NCBI GenBank assembly: GCA_029783825.1
Contig: JAREIK010017847.1
Location: 1-64,000 of the forward strand
Direction of reading: 5' to 3'
DNA length: 64,000 bases
Origin: Sapria himalayana
Taxonomy: Eukaryota; Streptophyta; Magnoliopsida; Malpighiales; Rafflesiaceae
In this document: positions 12,081-26,035 of the stretch, one piece after another
How the letters are laid out: each line of letters opens with the position of its first letter
How positions within the stretch are numbered: the first letter of the stretch is position 1
Position numbers and translations under genes: made by a program
Notes under the pieces: model-generated
What the model was told of the DNA's origin: nothing
Database searches by the model: none
Seen by the model: only the letters and a program-made list of their open reading frames with translations

Positions 12081-13936
12081 ATGACGCCTAAAGGAAGTGG
12101 TTGTGGTGGAGGTGAACGTGGACACAGAAATGAACCAAATTTATCTAGTATGCTACATTATGTTGGAGAATTAGTACCATCTCATAGCCACCATTCCAGA
12201 TATCAACATCACAATCACCATCTCCATTTCTATCACCATCACCATCATTGAGACCTCTACTATCACCTTTATCAGATGTAAGCCCACCACCGATTGTCCT
12301 TTCTGCACACACTTTTGATCCATCTCTATCTTCTACACCACATTTTACACCAATTATTCCCTCATTTACAATACCAACGACATCATCAAATGTTGTGGAT
12401 TCCTCTATAGTGAATGCAGAGTTAGAAATTGAGATTGTGGATGAGAGGTAAAAGAAATATGTAAAAATGACTTGAAAAAAAAATTTGATGTTACTGTTAG
12501 TGGTTTTTTTATATTGTTATGATTCTCTTGTTTTCTATGTTATTTATTTATTTGTACAGTTTTATTTCATCTCACAAGTATTCGACTATAATCACAAAGT
12601 CTTTCAAGAAAATGGATGATTCTAAATCATTCTTCTGGAAGAAACTTTTAGAATTGGCAAAGGAGTCCTATTTTAATGATTTTCAGGTAAAAATAACAAA
12701 ACAAAAGTATTGAAAAATAATAATCAAATTACTTATTTATTATGTTGGTTATTATTCAAGTAATAAATAATTATGTTCTTATTGTTAATATAAATTCTTT
12801 TTTGATTTTTTTATATATTGAATTAGTGCACATGGGCATCTAAATTTGATGGAAAGATAAAGTCATTATGGGAGATCAAAGCTGCTCAACGATATTCTGA
12901 TTTTGTCCATAAATTGAAGAATATGAAAGAAAGGCCTGATTTTCTATCCGAGGATGACTGGTCCGAGTGGCTTATGTATTGGGAGGATTCAGATGTGATT
13001 AAAAATTCAGATATTGCCCGCAAAAATCGATGAAGCAAGGTAGCTGGACTAGGTACAAGAATTTGTCGACACAACAGGAGGGTCAAAGTCGAGCATTGAG
13101 CATGCTCGAGATATCATACAATTTTAAAATTGTAAACATTTATATATTTAGTGGTTGTCCTAATAGTACAATAAATCAAATCTCTATATGGTTTTATTAA
13201 TTTTGTTAAAGTTTTTGATCATTTGTTTTTAATGACTTAATAAAAATATATTCTAGGCTGGAGAATTGGGTAGGGATCAAAATATTTATCAGATTTTCAA
13301 GAAGATGCATGTGAAGAAAGTGGATGGTTAGTTTGTTGACAACAAATCTTAGATGATTGCTGTAAGAACTTGTTATATTAATAAAATTTTATAATACTAT
13401 TGTAAATTTAAAAAATTGTTTAGATTGCAAAATATTTATTTTATTTTTGTATATCTAGAATAGTTTTTTTCTTTATTTTATCTCAGGACCTAATGGAGGA
13501 ACATGTGACAGCTACTCATCAACAAGTTGAGGGTTCTATATATTTTCAACCAAGTGACTATGATCCTATTTATTTAGAGACCATAGGAGGTCGTAAGAAG
13601 CAGCGAGTGTATGGAATCAGCTCAAAGGGAGTGTTATTTTGTTGTAGCAGTCGTGCTTCTAATTCATCTATCTCAACAATGGTAGATGAGGCGGTCGAAC
13701 AACAAGTAATGGAAACAAATGGACGTATTGTAGTTATGGTGACCGAAATAAAAAACAAGGATGAGTAGGTATCTCATTTAAAGAAAGAAATATATGAAAT
13801 TAACGAATAGAAGAATGAGCAGTATACTAATTTGATAGAAGAAAAGCAATAAATTAAAGAAATAAATGATGAGATGAAAGGAATTAAGATTGTAATGCAA
13901 CAACAGATGTACTATATGGAGTCACAGCGGCATTGA
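12081..13936 (+). pseudogene. TNPA-like (plant transposase Ptta/En/Spm family) remnant
   Basis: This is the second gene of the CACTA element, normally encoding the DNA-binding accessory protein that recognises subterminal repeats. The start at 12081 follows a plausible acceptor (TACAACAG). The N-terminal part is Gly-, then His- and Pro/Ser-rich; a frameshift near 12245 splits it into two open segments. Later exon-like blocks match the family: 'FFWKKLLELAKESYFNDFQ' (12636-12685, followed by a GT donor), 'SKFDGKIKSLWEIKAAQRYS' (about 12840), 'DWSEWLMYW' (about 12957), 'GGSKSSIEHARDI' (about 13079, out of frame with the preceding His), and 'LGRDQNIYQIFKKMHVKK' (about 13264), where Trp- or Thr-type codons are now stops. 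It ends with a block at 13493-13936 carrying a Glu/Lys-rich stretch likely to form a coiled coil. It lies 139 bp after the TNPD remnant on the same strand. Confidence 0.85.
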
Positions 13937-14067
13937 GACAACAAATAGCATTCGGAGATCCAACTAAAAAACCTCGCAGGATAGCAGATGTCCTATATGA
14001 AGTCATAGTTAGTGGCATTGGCACAATAGATAGCATTTCGAGATCCAGCTGCAAAATCTCGCAGGAG
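13912..14067 (+). repeat. Short tandem duplication at the 3' end of the TNPA-like gene
   Basis: Two adjacent ~70-75-bp copies (13912-13982 and 13992-14067) share 'CTATATG[G/A]AGTCA', 'AGCATT' and 'GAGATCCA' ending in 'CTCGCAGGA'. The copies differ at many sites, so the duplication is old. It overlaps the last codons of the gene. Confidence 0.65.
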
Positions 14068-15408
14068 AGGCTAGCATTCCGTACAAATTATGAGGATGAT
14101 TGAGTATAAGAATTATTCATGAACTATTATTTATTTTTTTCCATGTCTAGCAAATAATTATGTTATTTTTTGTAGGTTTCAATTTTTTTATTCTATTTTT
14201 ATTCATTGCTTTTCTGATTAACCCAATTATGAATCATTGTAGGACACATTATGTGAGACAAAAGAAAAAATTCTGACTCAAAGCATTCAGACATTACCAC
14301 AGTCCTTCCAATGCCTGGGTCCCATTTTTACCAATTTCAACTTTATCAAAAAGAGGGCTGGCTTATATTATCTTTATTATTCTGAAAACATTTTATTTTT
14401 GTACTCTTTCTTTCTCTAAACATAATTGCTGGATATCTTTTGTATTTTTTTTGAAGCTGTAAGACAATCAAATTTAATTTGTGTTTGTTTATGTCTATAA
14501 TATTTGTTTTTATATATCTGTGAATGTATTTTTGTGTCTCTAAATTTTTTGGGTAGAGTTTTAGCCTATTATAGGTATGTAAAAGCCTATTTTTAGCAGT
14601 GACAGCAACGGTAGCGATGGCAGCGGGAGCAGCTGTAATGGCAACAAATGTGGTATATACATATGTATATAGTTAGAATATATGTACATATAATACTATA
14701 GTATTTTATGTACATATATACCTGAGTATATATAGTACTCAGTATATATGTACAAATAATACTATAGTTTATATGTACATATACTATAGTAATATATGTA
14801 CTAGTGAAATGCTAGTATATATGTACATATTTACCGCATCAATATATATTTATTAAAACATAGTCATTTATTTATTTATTTGATTTGATTTAGTGGTTTA
14901 AATTCCGTACATTTATGGTACCACATTGTTTCCCATAATAGGCTTGTATAAGTGAATATATATTTCGACAAACATGATGCACCATGATTCAGATGCATTT
15001 TTATAGTGGAAAGTTAGTGATCAGAGGAGCAGAGGGAGAGAAAGCAACGACAAAGCATTAATAGATTATACTTTATGCACAGTCAATAGATACATTGATT
15101 AATAAGATGTAATATATTTTTTGTAATTTTTTTGTTTTAGTTATTTAAAATATTGTATTAGAATAAGTTATTAAATAAATTTTTTTGTTTAATTTAAAAG
15201 TTTAATTTATTATTATTTTTTTATAAAATTTAATTTTAAAATATTAAATTATTTAATTAATTTTTTGTTTAAACTGTATGACAATCAACTTTAATTTGTG
15301 TTTGTTCATGTATATATTAATTATTTATATATATATGTGAATATGTTTGTGTTTCTCAAAATTTTTTGGTAGAGTTTTAGCCTATTATAGGTATGTAAAA
15401 GCCTATTA

Positions 15409-15680
15409 TCAGTAGCAGTAGCTGAGGCACCGGCGGTAGCAGCGCTAGCAGTAGAGGCAGGAGAGGTAGCGGAGGCAGCAGCAGCATCAGAGGCAGTGTT
15501 GGCATTGGTGGTGGTAGCGGCAGCAGCGTTATCAACGGTATCGGTGAGAGTGGAGACAACACCGGCAGCAGCCATAGTGGCAGCTGCACCGATAGTGGCG
15601 ACAGCACCGGCAGCTGCCGTAGATGCCGCTGCCATTGCGACAAGGGTGGCAGCGGCAGTGGGAACAACAGGAACGGTAAA
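15409..15680 (+). repeat. GC-rich imperfect triplet block, unit 2
   Basis: The block is made of imperfect triplets dominated by GCA, GCG, GTA, GGC and AGC with a visible period of three, in otherwise AT-rich surroundings. Open frames occur on both strands (Ala/Ser/Thr-rich or Leu/Pro-rich), which is what an imperfect triplet repeat produces, so I do not call a gene. The block occupies the same place in the repeat unit as 14597-14650 and 16415-16810. Confidence 0.8.
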
Positions 15681-16414
15681 ATTTGTGGTATATACCTATG
15701 TATATTGTCAGTATATACGTACATATAATTCTGCATAATTTTATGTACATATATACTGAGTATATATGTATGCATAATACTACAATTTATATGTACAAAT
15801 ACTGCATTAATATATGTACGAGTGAAATGCTAGTATATATGTATATTTTTGCTTGCAGTAATATGTATTTATCAAAACATAGTTTTTTTTAATTTATTTT
15901 GATTTTATTTAGTGGTTTAAATTTCTTACAGGTGTGGTACTGCATTGTTTCCCATACGAAGCTTGTATAAGTGAAGGGATTTTTCAACAGACATGAAGCA
16001 CCGTAACTTGGACAGAATTTTTGGAGTAGAAAGTTGGTGATCAGAGGAGTAGAAGAAGAGAAAGCAACGTTAATGCATTGATAGATTATACTTTATGCAT
16101 AGTCGGTAAATATATTGATAACTAAGATGTAATATAATTTTTTTAGTTATTTAAAATACTGTATTAGAATAAGTTATTAAATTATTTTTTTGTTTAATTT
16201 TAAATTCTCTTATATAGTTTCTGTTTATTAAATTTTATATAAAAATATTAAACTATTTAATTAAATTTTAGTTTAAGCTGTATGACAATCAACTTTAATT
16301 TGTGTTTGTTCATATCTATAATAACCATTTTTATATATCTGTGAAAATGTTTGTGTGTCTTTGAATTTTTTGGGCAGAATTTTAGCCTATTATAGGTCTG
16401 TAAAAACCTAATAT

Positions 16415-16810
16415 TAGCATCAGTATCAGTGATGGCATTGGCGACGACGATAGCGGCGACAGCAAAAGCGGCAATGATGGTAGTGGTGGCGGTGGTAGCA
16501 GTGGGGGCAGCCGCGGTTATAACAGTGGCAAGGCAGGAGTGGTGTCATCAGAAGTAGTGGAAGCGGTAGCAGCGGCGGAAGTGGCGGTAGCAGCAGCTGC
16601 ACCTGAAGCATCGGCGATAGTCATGGTAGAAGCAGCTGCACTAGAAGCAGCGGCATCACTGGAAACAATAGTAGAGGTGCCAGTGCAGAGGTAGCAGTGG
16701 TGGCAACGACGACAGTAGAGGCAGCCCAACAGCGACGACAGTAGCAGTGGTACTGGCAGTGATAGTGACAATGGTAGTAGCGGCAGGGTGGTAGCGGGTG
16801 TAATAGCAAT
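16415..16810 (+). repeat. GC-rich imperfect triplet block, unit 3
   Basis: This is the longest of the three triplet blocks, again GCA/GTA/GCG/GGT-type triplets with period three. The minus-strand open frames (Leu/Pro-rich or Ala/Ser-rich) are repeat translations without recognised motifs. Confidence 0.8.
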
Positions 16811-17459
16811 AGCACCAAATGAGGTATATATGTACGAAAAAAGTCAGTATATAAGTATATATAATTTTGCAGTATTTTATGTACATATATAAGGAGTATA
16901 TTTGTACTCAGTTTATTTGTACACATAATGATGTTATTTTTATGTACATATACTTCAGTAATATATGTATGAGTGAAATGCTACTATATATTACATATAT
17001 ACTACAGAATTATATATGTATCAAAACATAACTTTTTTTTAATTTGAGTGAGTGGTTTAAATTTTTTACTGATATGATAGCACATTGTTCCTCATACAAA
17101 GCTTTTATAAGTGCTGAGATTTTTCACTAGACATTACGTGTTATGACTCAAATAGCTTAGTTGCAATATAAAAATGGTGATTGGAGGAGCAGAGGGAGAG
17201 AAAGCAATGTCAATAAATGGATATATTATAATTTATGCACTGTCGGTAGATACATTGATGAATAAGATGAAATAAAAGTTTTTTTATTTTTTTTTAATTA
17301 TGTAAAATATTGAATTTGAATAAGATATTAAATGATTTTATTCTATATTTATTATAAATTATTTATAGTTTAAATTTTTATTCAATTTGAAAAAAGAATA
17401 TTATATTATTTAATTAAAAAATTTTCTAAAAAATTAAATTCTAAAATTAATTTTGAAAT

Positions 17460-17715
17460 TAAAATAGCTTGGGAAAAATCTCTTGCTAAATTAGCAATGG
17501 AAAATCCCTTGCTAATTTAGCTAGGGAATTTTCCATAGCTAATTTAGCTAGGGAAATATTAAAATTAGTGATGGATAAACCGTCACTAAAATTTATAGAC
17601 TTGCATTTAGCTTGAGAATCATTTATCGTTATTTTCGTTTACTAACAAAATATCTCATTTATCTTGATAATTTAGGTAGGGAATTTGTCTTTTAGCAAGG
17701 GATTTTTATGTCGCT
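17460..17715 (+). repeat. CACTA 3' subterminal region and degenerate terminus
   Basis: It contains several copies of 'GCTAATTTAGCTAGGGAA' and related motifs, and 'TTAGTGATGG...CCGTCACTAA' as a short inverted repeat. It ends 'GGGATTTTTATGTCGCT', whose reverse complement resembles the left terminus CACTACAATAAAA with several substitutions. GATA satellite begins immediately after. Confidence 0.7.
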
Positions 17716-20700
17716 AATAGATAGATAGAAAGATATATATATATATATATATATACATAATTCGATAAAGAGAGATATAAAAATTGAGAGACAAATAGAC
17801 AAATTGATAGACATATAGATAGACAGATAGATAGGCAGATAGATAGAGGTATACAGATAGACAAGGATACATAGACAAATATAAAGATAGATATATAGAC
17901 ATATAGACAAATATGCAGATAGTTAGAAAGATAGATATATAGATAGATATAATATAGATAAATAGATAAATAGATAGTCAAATAAACAAGATAGACAAAT
18001 ATATAATTAGACAGATAGAGAGATAGATAGATTGATAAATAGTTAAATAGATAGATAGATAGATAAATAAATTTATTATATATAGACATATAGATATTTA
18101 GATATATATATATATATATAGTCATAAATATATAGATAGATAATAAATATATTTATAGATACATAGATAGACATATTGACAATTAGACAAATAGAAAGAT
18201 AGAAAGATAGACACACAAATATATAGACATAAAAATAAAAATCTAGATAAATAGATATAAAGATAGATAGATTGATAGACAGATAGATAGATTGATAGAC
18301 AGATAGATTGATTGATAGACAGATAGATAGACATATAGATAGACAAATATATAGATAGATATATAAAGATAGATTGACAAATATAAAGTAAGATAGATAT
18401 ATACATAGATTGGTAGATCGATAGATATATATATAAATAGACAAATAGATAGATAGATAGACAGACAGATAGATAGATATACAGACAAATATATAGATAG
18501 ATATATAGACAAATGATAGACAGATAGATAGACATAAAGATATAAAGATATATTGACAAATAGATATACAAAGAGATAGACAAATAGACAGATATATAGA
18601 TAGGCTAATAGGCAGATAGATAGATAGATAGCCAAATTGACAGATAAATAGTTAGAGTGATAGACTATTAGGCAACTAGAGAGAGAGAGATAACCCAATA
18701 GATAGATAGACAAATAAAAAATTAATCACACGCAAATAGATAAATTGATAGATTGACAGATAGATATATTGACACATAGATATATAGATAGATAGAGAGA
18801 CATATAGAAAGATAGACAAATATATAGATAGATAGAGAGAGAGATGGATAGATAGTTAGATAGATAAATAGATATACAGATAAATAGTTAAATAGATAAA
18901 TAGAAAGATAGATAAATATATAGATTTATAGATAGATAGATTGACTAATAGGCTGATAAACAAAAAGACAATTAGATACTTAGTCAGATAGATAGATAGA
19001 TAGAGACACATATATACATATAGAGAAATAGACACATAGATAGATAGACTGACAAACAGATAGATTGATAGACATATGGATTGATAAGCTAATTGATATA
19101 TGTAGATAGATAGATTGATTGATTGATTGAGAAATAGATAGACAAATAGACAGATAGATAGATAGACAAATAGATAAATAGAATGATTGAGATTTAGACA
19201 GATAAATAGCCAAATAGAAAGATAGCTTGATAGATTAATAGTTAGATATATAGATAAATAGATAGACACATATAGATAGATATACATATAATAGATAAAC
19301 AAATAGATACATATATTGATTGACATATAGACAGAATGATAGATAGACGTATAGATAAAAAATAGATAGATAGATAGGCTAACATATTGACAGCCAGATA
19401 AACAGATAGACAAATTGATTGATAGACTAATATCAATTAAGACAATTAGATAGTTAGACTAGATAGTGATTTTGAGTAATAGATAGTTAGAAAGTTACTC
19501 ATATAAATAGATCGATAGATTGACGTATAGACAAATATATAGATAGATAGATAGATACACAAATAAAAATATTAATAGGTAGATAAATAGATAGATATAC
19601 AGATATACATATAGAGAGATTCATAGATAGATATATAGGTAGATCGATAGATAGATAGACTGATAGATAACTAGACAAATAGATAAATAAATAGAAAGAT
19701 ATATATACATAGATAGTTAGACAATTATATAGATAAATAGTTAGATAAATAAATAGACACATATAGTGATATAATAATAAATAAAAAGACACATAGACAA
19801 AATAGAATAATAAACAAATAGATAGATAAAGAGATAAAAAGATAAACATTAAGATAGATAGACAGATTGATAGAAAGATTGATTGATTGATTGAAAAAAG
19901 ATAGATTGACAAATAGACAGATAGACAAATAGATAGATAGAAAAATATAAAGGTAGATAGATAAGATAAATAGATAGATAACTAGATAGAGATATTAAAA
20001 GATAGATATATAAACACTATAGACACATAAATAGATAGACAGATAGACAAATAAAGAAATAGATAGTTAGACTAATAGATAATTAAATAGTTTGAGAGAT
20101 AATACATAGCCAAATAGATAGATTGATAGATAGTTTGATAGTTAGACATTTAGACAAATTGATATATAGAGAGACAAATATAAATTTAAATAGATAGATA
20201 TATATATATACAGATGGACAGATAGATGAATAGATAGATAAAAAGATAGATTGATAGATAGACAATTAGATGGATATATAGTTAGACATATAGAAAGATA
20301 TACAGATAGATAGATAAATATATAGATAGATAGATAGTTGATAGATAGATAGATAGAACTATATACCGATAGATAGATAGACATATATATAGATAGATAG
20401 AGAGATAGATAGAAAGCCTGATAGGATAATAGACTAATATACTGAGACATAAAAATATAGATAGAAAGGAATAACAAATTGATAGATTGACATTAAAATA
20501 GATAAACTAATAGACAGATAAATAGATAGATATACATTTGGACAGATAGACTTTTAGATAGATAGAAATTTAGACAGATAGAAAAATAGATAATTTGACA
20601 AATAGATAGATAAATAGATAGCATTTTGATAAATAGAGAGATAGACAGATAGATTTATAGATTGTTAGTTAGATAGGTAGTTAGACAGTTAGACTAATAT

Positions 20701-20943
20701 ACATATATATATATATATATAATATAGATAGTTAGAATGATAAATTGATAGATAGATAGATAAATAGATATACAAATAGCTATACATACAAAGAGACAAA
20801 TATATAGATAGATAGATATCTAGATATATAGAAAGAAAAATACATAGATAGATATATAGATAAATAAATAGATATATAAATAAATAGATAGATAGATAGA
20901 TAGATAGATATATAGAGATATAGATAGACAGATAGATAGAATG

Positions 20944-20974
<31 letters not shown>

Positions 20975-21385
20975 GACAAAGAGTTAGATAGATAGAGAGA
21001 TAGATAGAGAGATAGATAGAAAGACTTATAGGCTAAATGACTAATGACTAATAGATATAAATATAGTTTGATAGTTTTACAGATAAAAAGTTTTAGAGAT
21101 AGATTAACAGATTGACAGATAAATAGATAAAGGTATTTAGATAGATAGGTAGTAGATAAACAGATAGACATTTAGATAGATAAATATTAATATAGATAGA
21201 CAAATAGATAATTAGAAAAATTGACAAATAGACATATAGCTAGATTGGTAGTTGATTGATAGATAGATACACAAATAGAGAGATAGACAAATAGAATGAT
21301 AAATAGATTGAAAATAGAGCGATAGACAAATATATAGATCGATATATATAAATTTAATATATCTAGATAGATTAATAAATAATCA
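17716..21385. repeat. GATA satellite, block B1
   Basis: The sequence is imperfect TAGA/GATA tetramers on +, with GACA, GATT and GAAA variants and short (TA)n tracts. Long minus-strand open frames exist only because the TATC strand has no stop in any frame of the perfect repeat. No gene is supported. Confidence 0.95.
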
Positions 21386-21610
21386 ATATATAGATGTCTA
21401 AAATTTTAAATTGATTATTTAATATAAGTCTATAGAAACAATTTATTTTAAATTTATTTTAAATTATTTAAAATAAATTTTAAATTTATATATTTTAATA
21501 TATAAATTTATTTTAGTCCCTATTAATATAATTTTTATATATTTTAAATTTATGTTATTAGATTGATTATTTAATTTTTATATATTTCTATAATTTAATA
21601 TAAGTCTATA
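21386..21610 (-). mobile_element. AT-rich island with a CACTA-derived fragment in reverse orientation
   Basis: About 225 bp without GATA tetramers lies inside the satellite. The piece 'TTATTTTAGTCCCTATTAAT' with the following 'TATATATTTTAAATTT' is the reverse complement of the CACTA leader near 1990-2060. 'AATATAAGTCTATAG' occurs near both edges (about 21421 and 21597). A perfect palindrome with 14-bp arms lies at 21450-21480. Confidence 0.6.
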
Positions 21611-23445
21611 GATAGACCTTTAGATAGATATATAGATAGATGGATTGCTTGACATAGAAATAGATAGATATACAAATAGATAAATATTTAGATTTTTAGT
21701 TAAATAGATAGATAGGTTGGCATAATTTTTGACATACAGAAACATAGATAGATAGATAGATAGATAGAAGAACAACTTGACTTACATATAAATATACAAA
21801 TAGACATATAGATAGATAGAATACTAGATAGATCGATGGATAGATAAATATACAAAGAGACAAATAGATAGATATACAAATAGAAAGATAAATAGATAAA
21901 AAGATATACAAATAGATAGATATATACACAAATAAAAAGATAGATAGATATATAGCATAAAGATATATAGATATATAGAAATATTGATAGACAGATTGAC
22001 TGATTGACAGATAGACAAATAGATAGATAAATATACACATATAGAGAAATAAAGACATATATAGATATAGAAAGATACACTAATAGTCAAATAGATAGAT
22101 AGATAGACATAATGAGATATAGAAAGATAGACAAAAAGGCATATAGAGAGATAGATAGATATACAAATTGACAAATTAATTGTTGATAGATAGAGAGATA
22201 AATAGATATACACATAGATAGATAGATAGATAGATAGATAAATAGATAAACATATATATATATAAATAGATAGGAAAATAGATAGATTGATAGATAGACA
22301 TATAGATAGATATACATATAGATAGACAAATACATAGATAGATAGATAGAATGAAAGGTAGATAGATAGATATAAAAATATATAGATTAATAAAAAGACA
22401 AAAAGATAGATATACATATAGATAAATATATAGATATATAGATATATCGATAGATAAATAGAGAGATAAATAGATATATAAAGAGACACATAAATAGATA
22501 TATAGATAAATAGATAGATAGATAAATTGATAGATTCATAGATAGAAAGATAGAAAGAAAGAAAGATAGATAGATAGATAAAAAGATAGACAAATATAAA
22601 GATTGACAAATTGACAGATAGACAGATAGGCACATTGATAAAAAGAATGATAGATAGACAGATAGAATGATAGATATATAGACATAAAGATAGATAGACA
22701 CATTGTTAGAATGATAGATATACATATATATAGATATACATATAAACAAATAAATAAATAGAAAAATAGATAGATATATAAATATATAGATAAACTGATA
22801 GATAGATAGATAGATAGATAGACAAATAGATAGAGAGATAGACAAATAATTAGATAGATAAATAGAGAGATAGACAGATTATTAGATAAATATAATTAGA
22901 TTTGCAGATATAGAGATAGACAGATAAACAAATAAACTAGATAAACTCATAGACATAAATAAATAGATAGATATATATAAAAGACAAATAGATAAATAGA
23001 TATAATGATAGATATATAGATAGATAGATAGATAGACATCTAGATTAATAGATACACATATAAATAGATATCCAGATATGTAGATACACAGAAATAAAAT
23101 AGACACATAAACTCATAGATACATAGACATATAAATAGATAGACAAATAGATAGATACACACCTATATAGATATACAAATAGATAGATACAAACCTATAC
23201 AGATAGACAAATAAACTGATCACTGTTAGGCAGATGGATATTTAAATGGTAAGATATATAGATAGATTGATATAGACATATAGATAGATATATAGATAGA
23301 TAGACATAAACATATAAATAGATGGACAAAAAGAAATATATTCCAATAGACTAATAGACTAAGAGAAAGTTTGATAGTTTGATAAATAGACAGATAGATA
23401 GATACATAGATAGTTAGACATTTATACAATTTTATAGATAAATAG

Positions 23446-23492
<47 letters not shown>

Positions 23493-23617
23493 ATAGATAG
23501 ATAGATAGATAGATAGATTGAGAACAAATAGATAGATTGACAAATATATAGATATATATATATATATATATATAGATATATAGTTAGTTAGATAGACATA
23601 TAGATAGAGAATAGACA

Positions 23618-23665
<48 letters not shown>

Positions 23666-24154
23666 ATATATTGTTAATAGATATACAATATAGAAAGAAT
23701 GAGAGAAATAGAGATATATTGAAAGATCGAGAAAAAGACAAATAAATATATAGACAAATGTGTAGATATATATACACACACACACACACATAGTTTGTCT
23801 AATAGATTGATGGATAGTTAGATAGATAGATAGATAAGTATATAGAGATATAAAAAGATAGACTAATAGACAAATAGTTAGATAAATAGAAATAAATATA
23901 TATAAATTGAAAAATAGACAAATAATTAGGTATACATAAAAATTCAATGATAGAAAATTAGAGAGATAGATAGATATAAAGACATATAGAGATAGTTAAA
24001 TAGACAAATGGAGAGATAGATAGATAGAGATATAGAAATATTGACAGGATGATAGAGAAATAGTATGATTGATAGATAGACCAATAAACATATAGACATA
24101 GAGATAGATTGATAGATATTTATATATTTATAGATAAATAGATTGACGAATAGG

Positions 24155-24194
<40 letters not shown>

Positions 24195-26003
24195 TAGACA
24201 AATAGATAGTTAGATATATAGATTTATAGATAGATCAATAGATAGATAGCAAGTTATATAGACTGACATATAGACACATAGATAGATAGATTAATAAATA
24301 CATATATAGATAGAAAGATAGATATGCAGATAGATAGAAAATATAAAGAGATTGTTAGATAGCCAAAATGACAAATAGATAGCTAAATATATATGTAAAT
24401 AGACAAATAGAAATATAGACAAATCAAATGATAGGCAACTAGATAGATAGATAGATAGACACATAAATAGATAGACACATAGACAAATAGACAGAAATAT
24501 AGAAATAAAGAAAGATAGATATCTAGACAGATAGATAAATAGATAGACTGATAGATATAGATAGATTGTTAGATAGATTGAAAGGGAGATATCTAGATTG
24601 AAAGATAGAGAGAAAATCAAATAGATAGATATATATATATATAAAGACAAAAAATACAAATAGAATGATACATAGAAATAAAGATAGACATATAAATAGT
24701 TGGATTGATTGACTAATATTTATATAGATAGTCAAATAGATAGATAAATATATATACAAATAAATTGATAGATAGATAGGTAGATAGGAAGATAGGAAGA
24801 TAGGTAGTTATTCATATAGATATAAAGATTGATGCATAGAAATATAGATAGATAAATATATAGGCAGATATATAGATAAGTAGAAAGATAGATATCTAGA
24901 TAGATAGATATACAAGTAGATAGATTGATAAATAGAAAGATAGACTGATATACTGATAGAATAATTGAAAGAAAATTAGTTAAATAATCACATAGATATA
25001 TAGAATGATATAGAAATATACAAATAAACATATTGACAATTAACAGATAGACATATAGATAGATATATAGATAGATAGATAGATAGATAGACAGACAGAT
25101 AGATATATAGATAGATAGATAGATAAACAGTTATATAGTTCCTTAGATACATAGTTTGATAGATAGACATAGAAATATAAATAGTTAGATAGTTACATAT
25201 TAAGATTGATAGACATATAGGCATTTCGATAAATAAACAATTAAATAGATGGACATATAGATAGATAGGCAAATATACAGATAAATATATAGATAGATTA
25301 ATAAATAGAAATATAGATAGCTAGAAAGATAGATTGATTAATAGATAGACAAACATATAGATAAACTAATAGAAATATAGATAGATAGAAAAATAAAAAA
25401 ACTAATAGACTAATAGATATAAATATAGATAGTTAGATAGATAGAAAAATTGTTAGATAGAAAGGTAGATATACAAATAGACTGATAGATATATAGATAG
25501 AAAGAGAGATAGATAGATAAATTGATAGATAGACTCATAGACTCAAAGACACATAGATAAATAGATATATAGATTAATAGATAAACAAGTTGAAAGAGAG
25601 ACAAATAGACAGACAGATAGATTGATAGACACATAGATAGATGAACAAATAGATAGATGCATAGATAGATATATAGATATATAAATTGATAAATTGATAG
25701 ATAGGTAGACAGACAGATAGAGAGATACAAATAGATTGATAGATAGATAAACATATATAATGATAGAAAGATAGATTGATTGACAAATAGATAAAATGAT
25801 AGATAGACATATCGAAGGACTAATATAAAAATAGATAGTTAGAGATATCGAATGATATACTAATAGACAAAAAGATAAATATATAGATAACGATATAGAA
25901 AGATAGGGAAATATATATAGAGATATATATAAAGTTATATAGATATATAGATAGATAGATCGACAAAAAGTGAGATAAATATATATACACATAGATAGAT
26001 AGA

Positions 26004-26035
<32 letters not shown>

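Larger units (their letters stand above)
14456..17290 (+). repeat. Three-unit ~0.8-1.0-kb tandem repeat in the CACTA 3' region
   Basis: Units begin near 14456, 15272 and 16277, each with 'GACAATCAACTTTAATTTG' or a close variant. Each unit then holds 'TTTTAGCCTATTATAGGT', a GC-rich triplet block, an AT-rich part with 'TATATGTACATATA' motifs and 'GTGAAATGCTAGTATATA', and a tail with 'GTAGAAAGTTGGTGATCAGA' or similar and 'TTATACTTTATGCA'. The units differ mostly in the length of the GC-rich block: short in unit 1, ~270 bp in unit 2 and ~390 bp in unit 3. No coding function is supported. The 14086-14455 stretch before it is AT-rich and unassigned. Confidence 0.85.
822..17715 (+). mobile_element. 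Large CACTA (En/Spm) DNA transposon, decayed
   Basis: The left end begins CACTACAATAAAA at 822, the canonical CACTA terminus, and is followed by about 1 kb of subterminal repeats built on 'TTAGCGACGGATTTAG'. The right end (around 17715, reading ATGTCGCT) is degenerate but its last 250 bp carries the same 'TTAGCTAGGGAA' and 'GCTAATTTAG' motifs in inverted sense. Between them lie a TNPD-like transposase remnant and a TNPA-like gene remnant in the usual order, both on the + strand. GATA satellite flanks both sides. A 3-bp target duplication cannot be confirmed: TAT precedes the left end, and AAT follows the assumed right end. At about 16.9 kb it is large for the family because it includes a ~2.2-kb satellite array and a ~2.8-kb tandem repeat. 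Many stops mean it is not autonomous now. Confidence 0.85.

Noticed and set aside
12186..12251. His-rich C-terminus as a functional metal-binding tail
   Set aside because: The His run is followed by a stop only because of a frameshift. The adjacent frame continues the Pro/Ser-rich N-terminus of the TNPA-like protein.
15321..16926. Ala/Ser/Thr-rich and Leu/Pro-rich open frames on both strands
   Set aside because: They are imperfect triplet repeats, open on both strands, with no motif and positioned inside tandem units.
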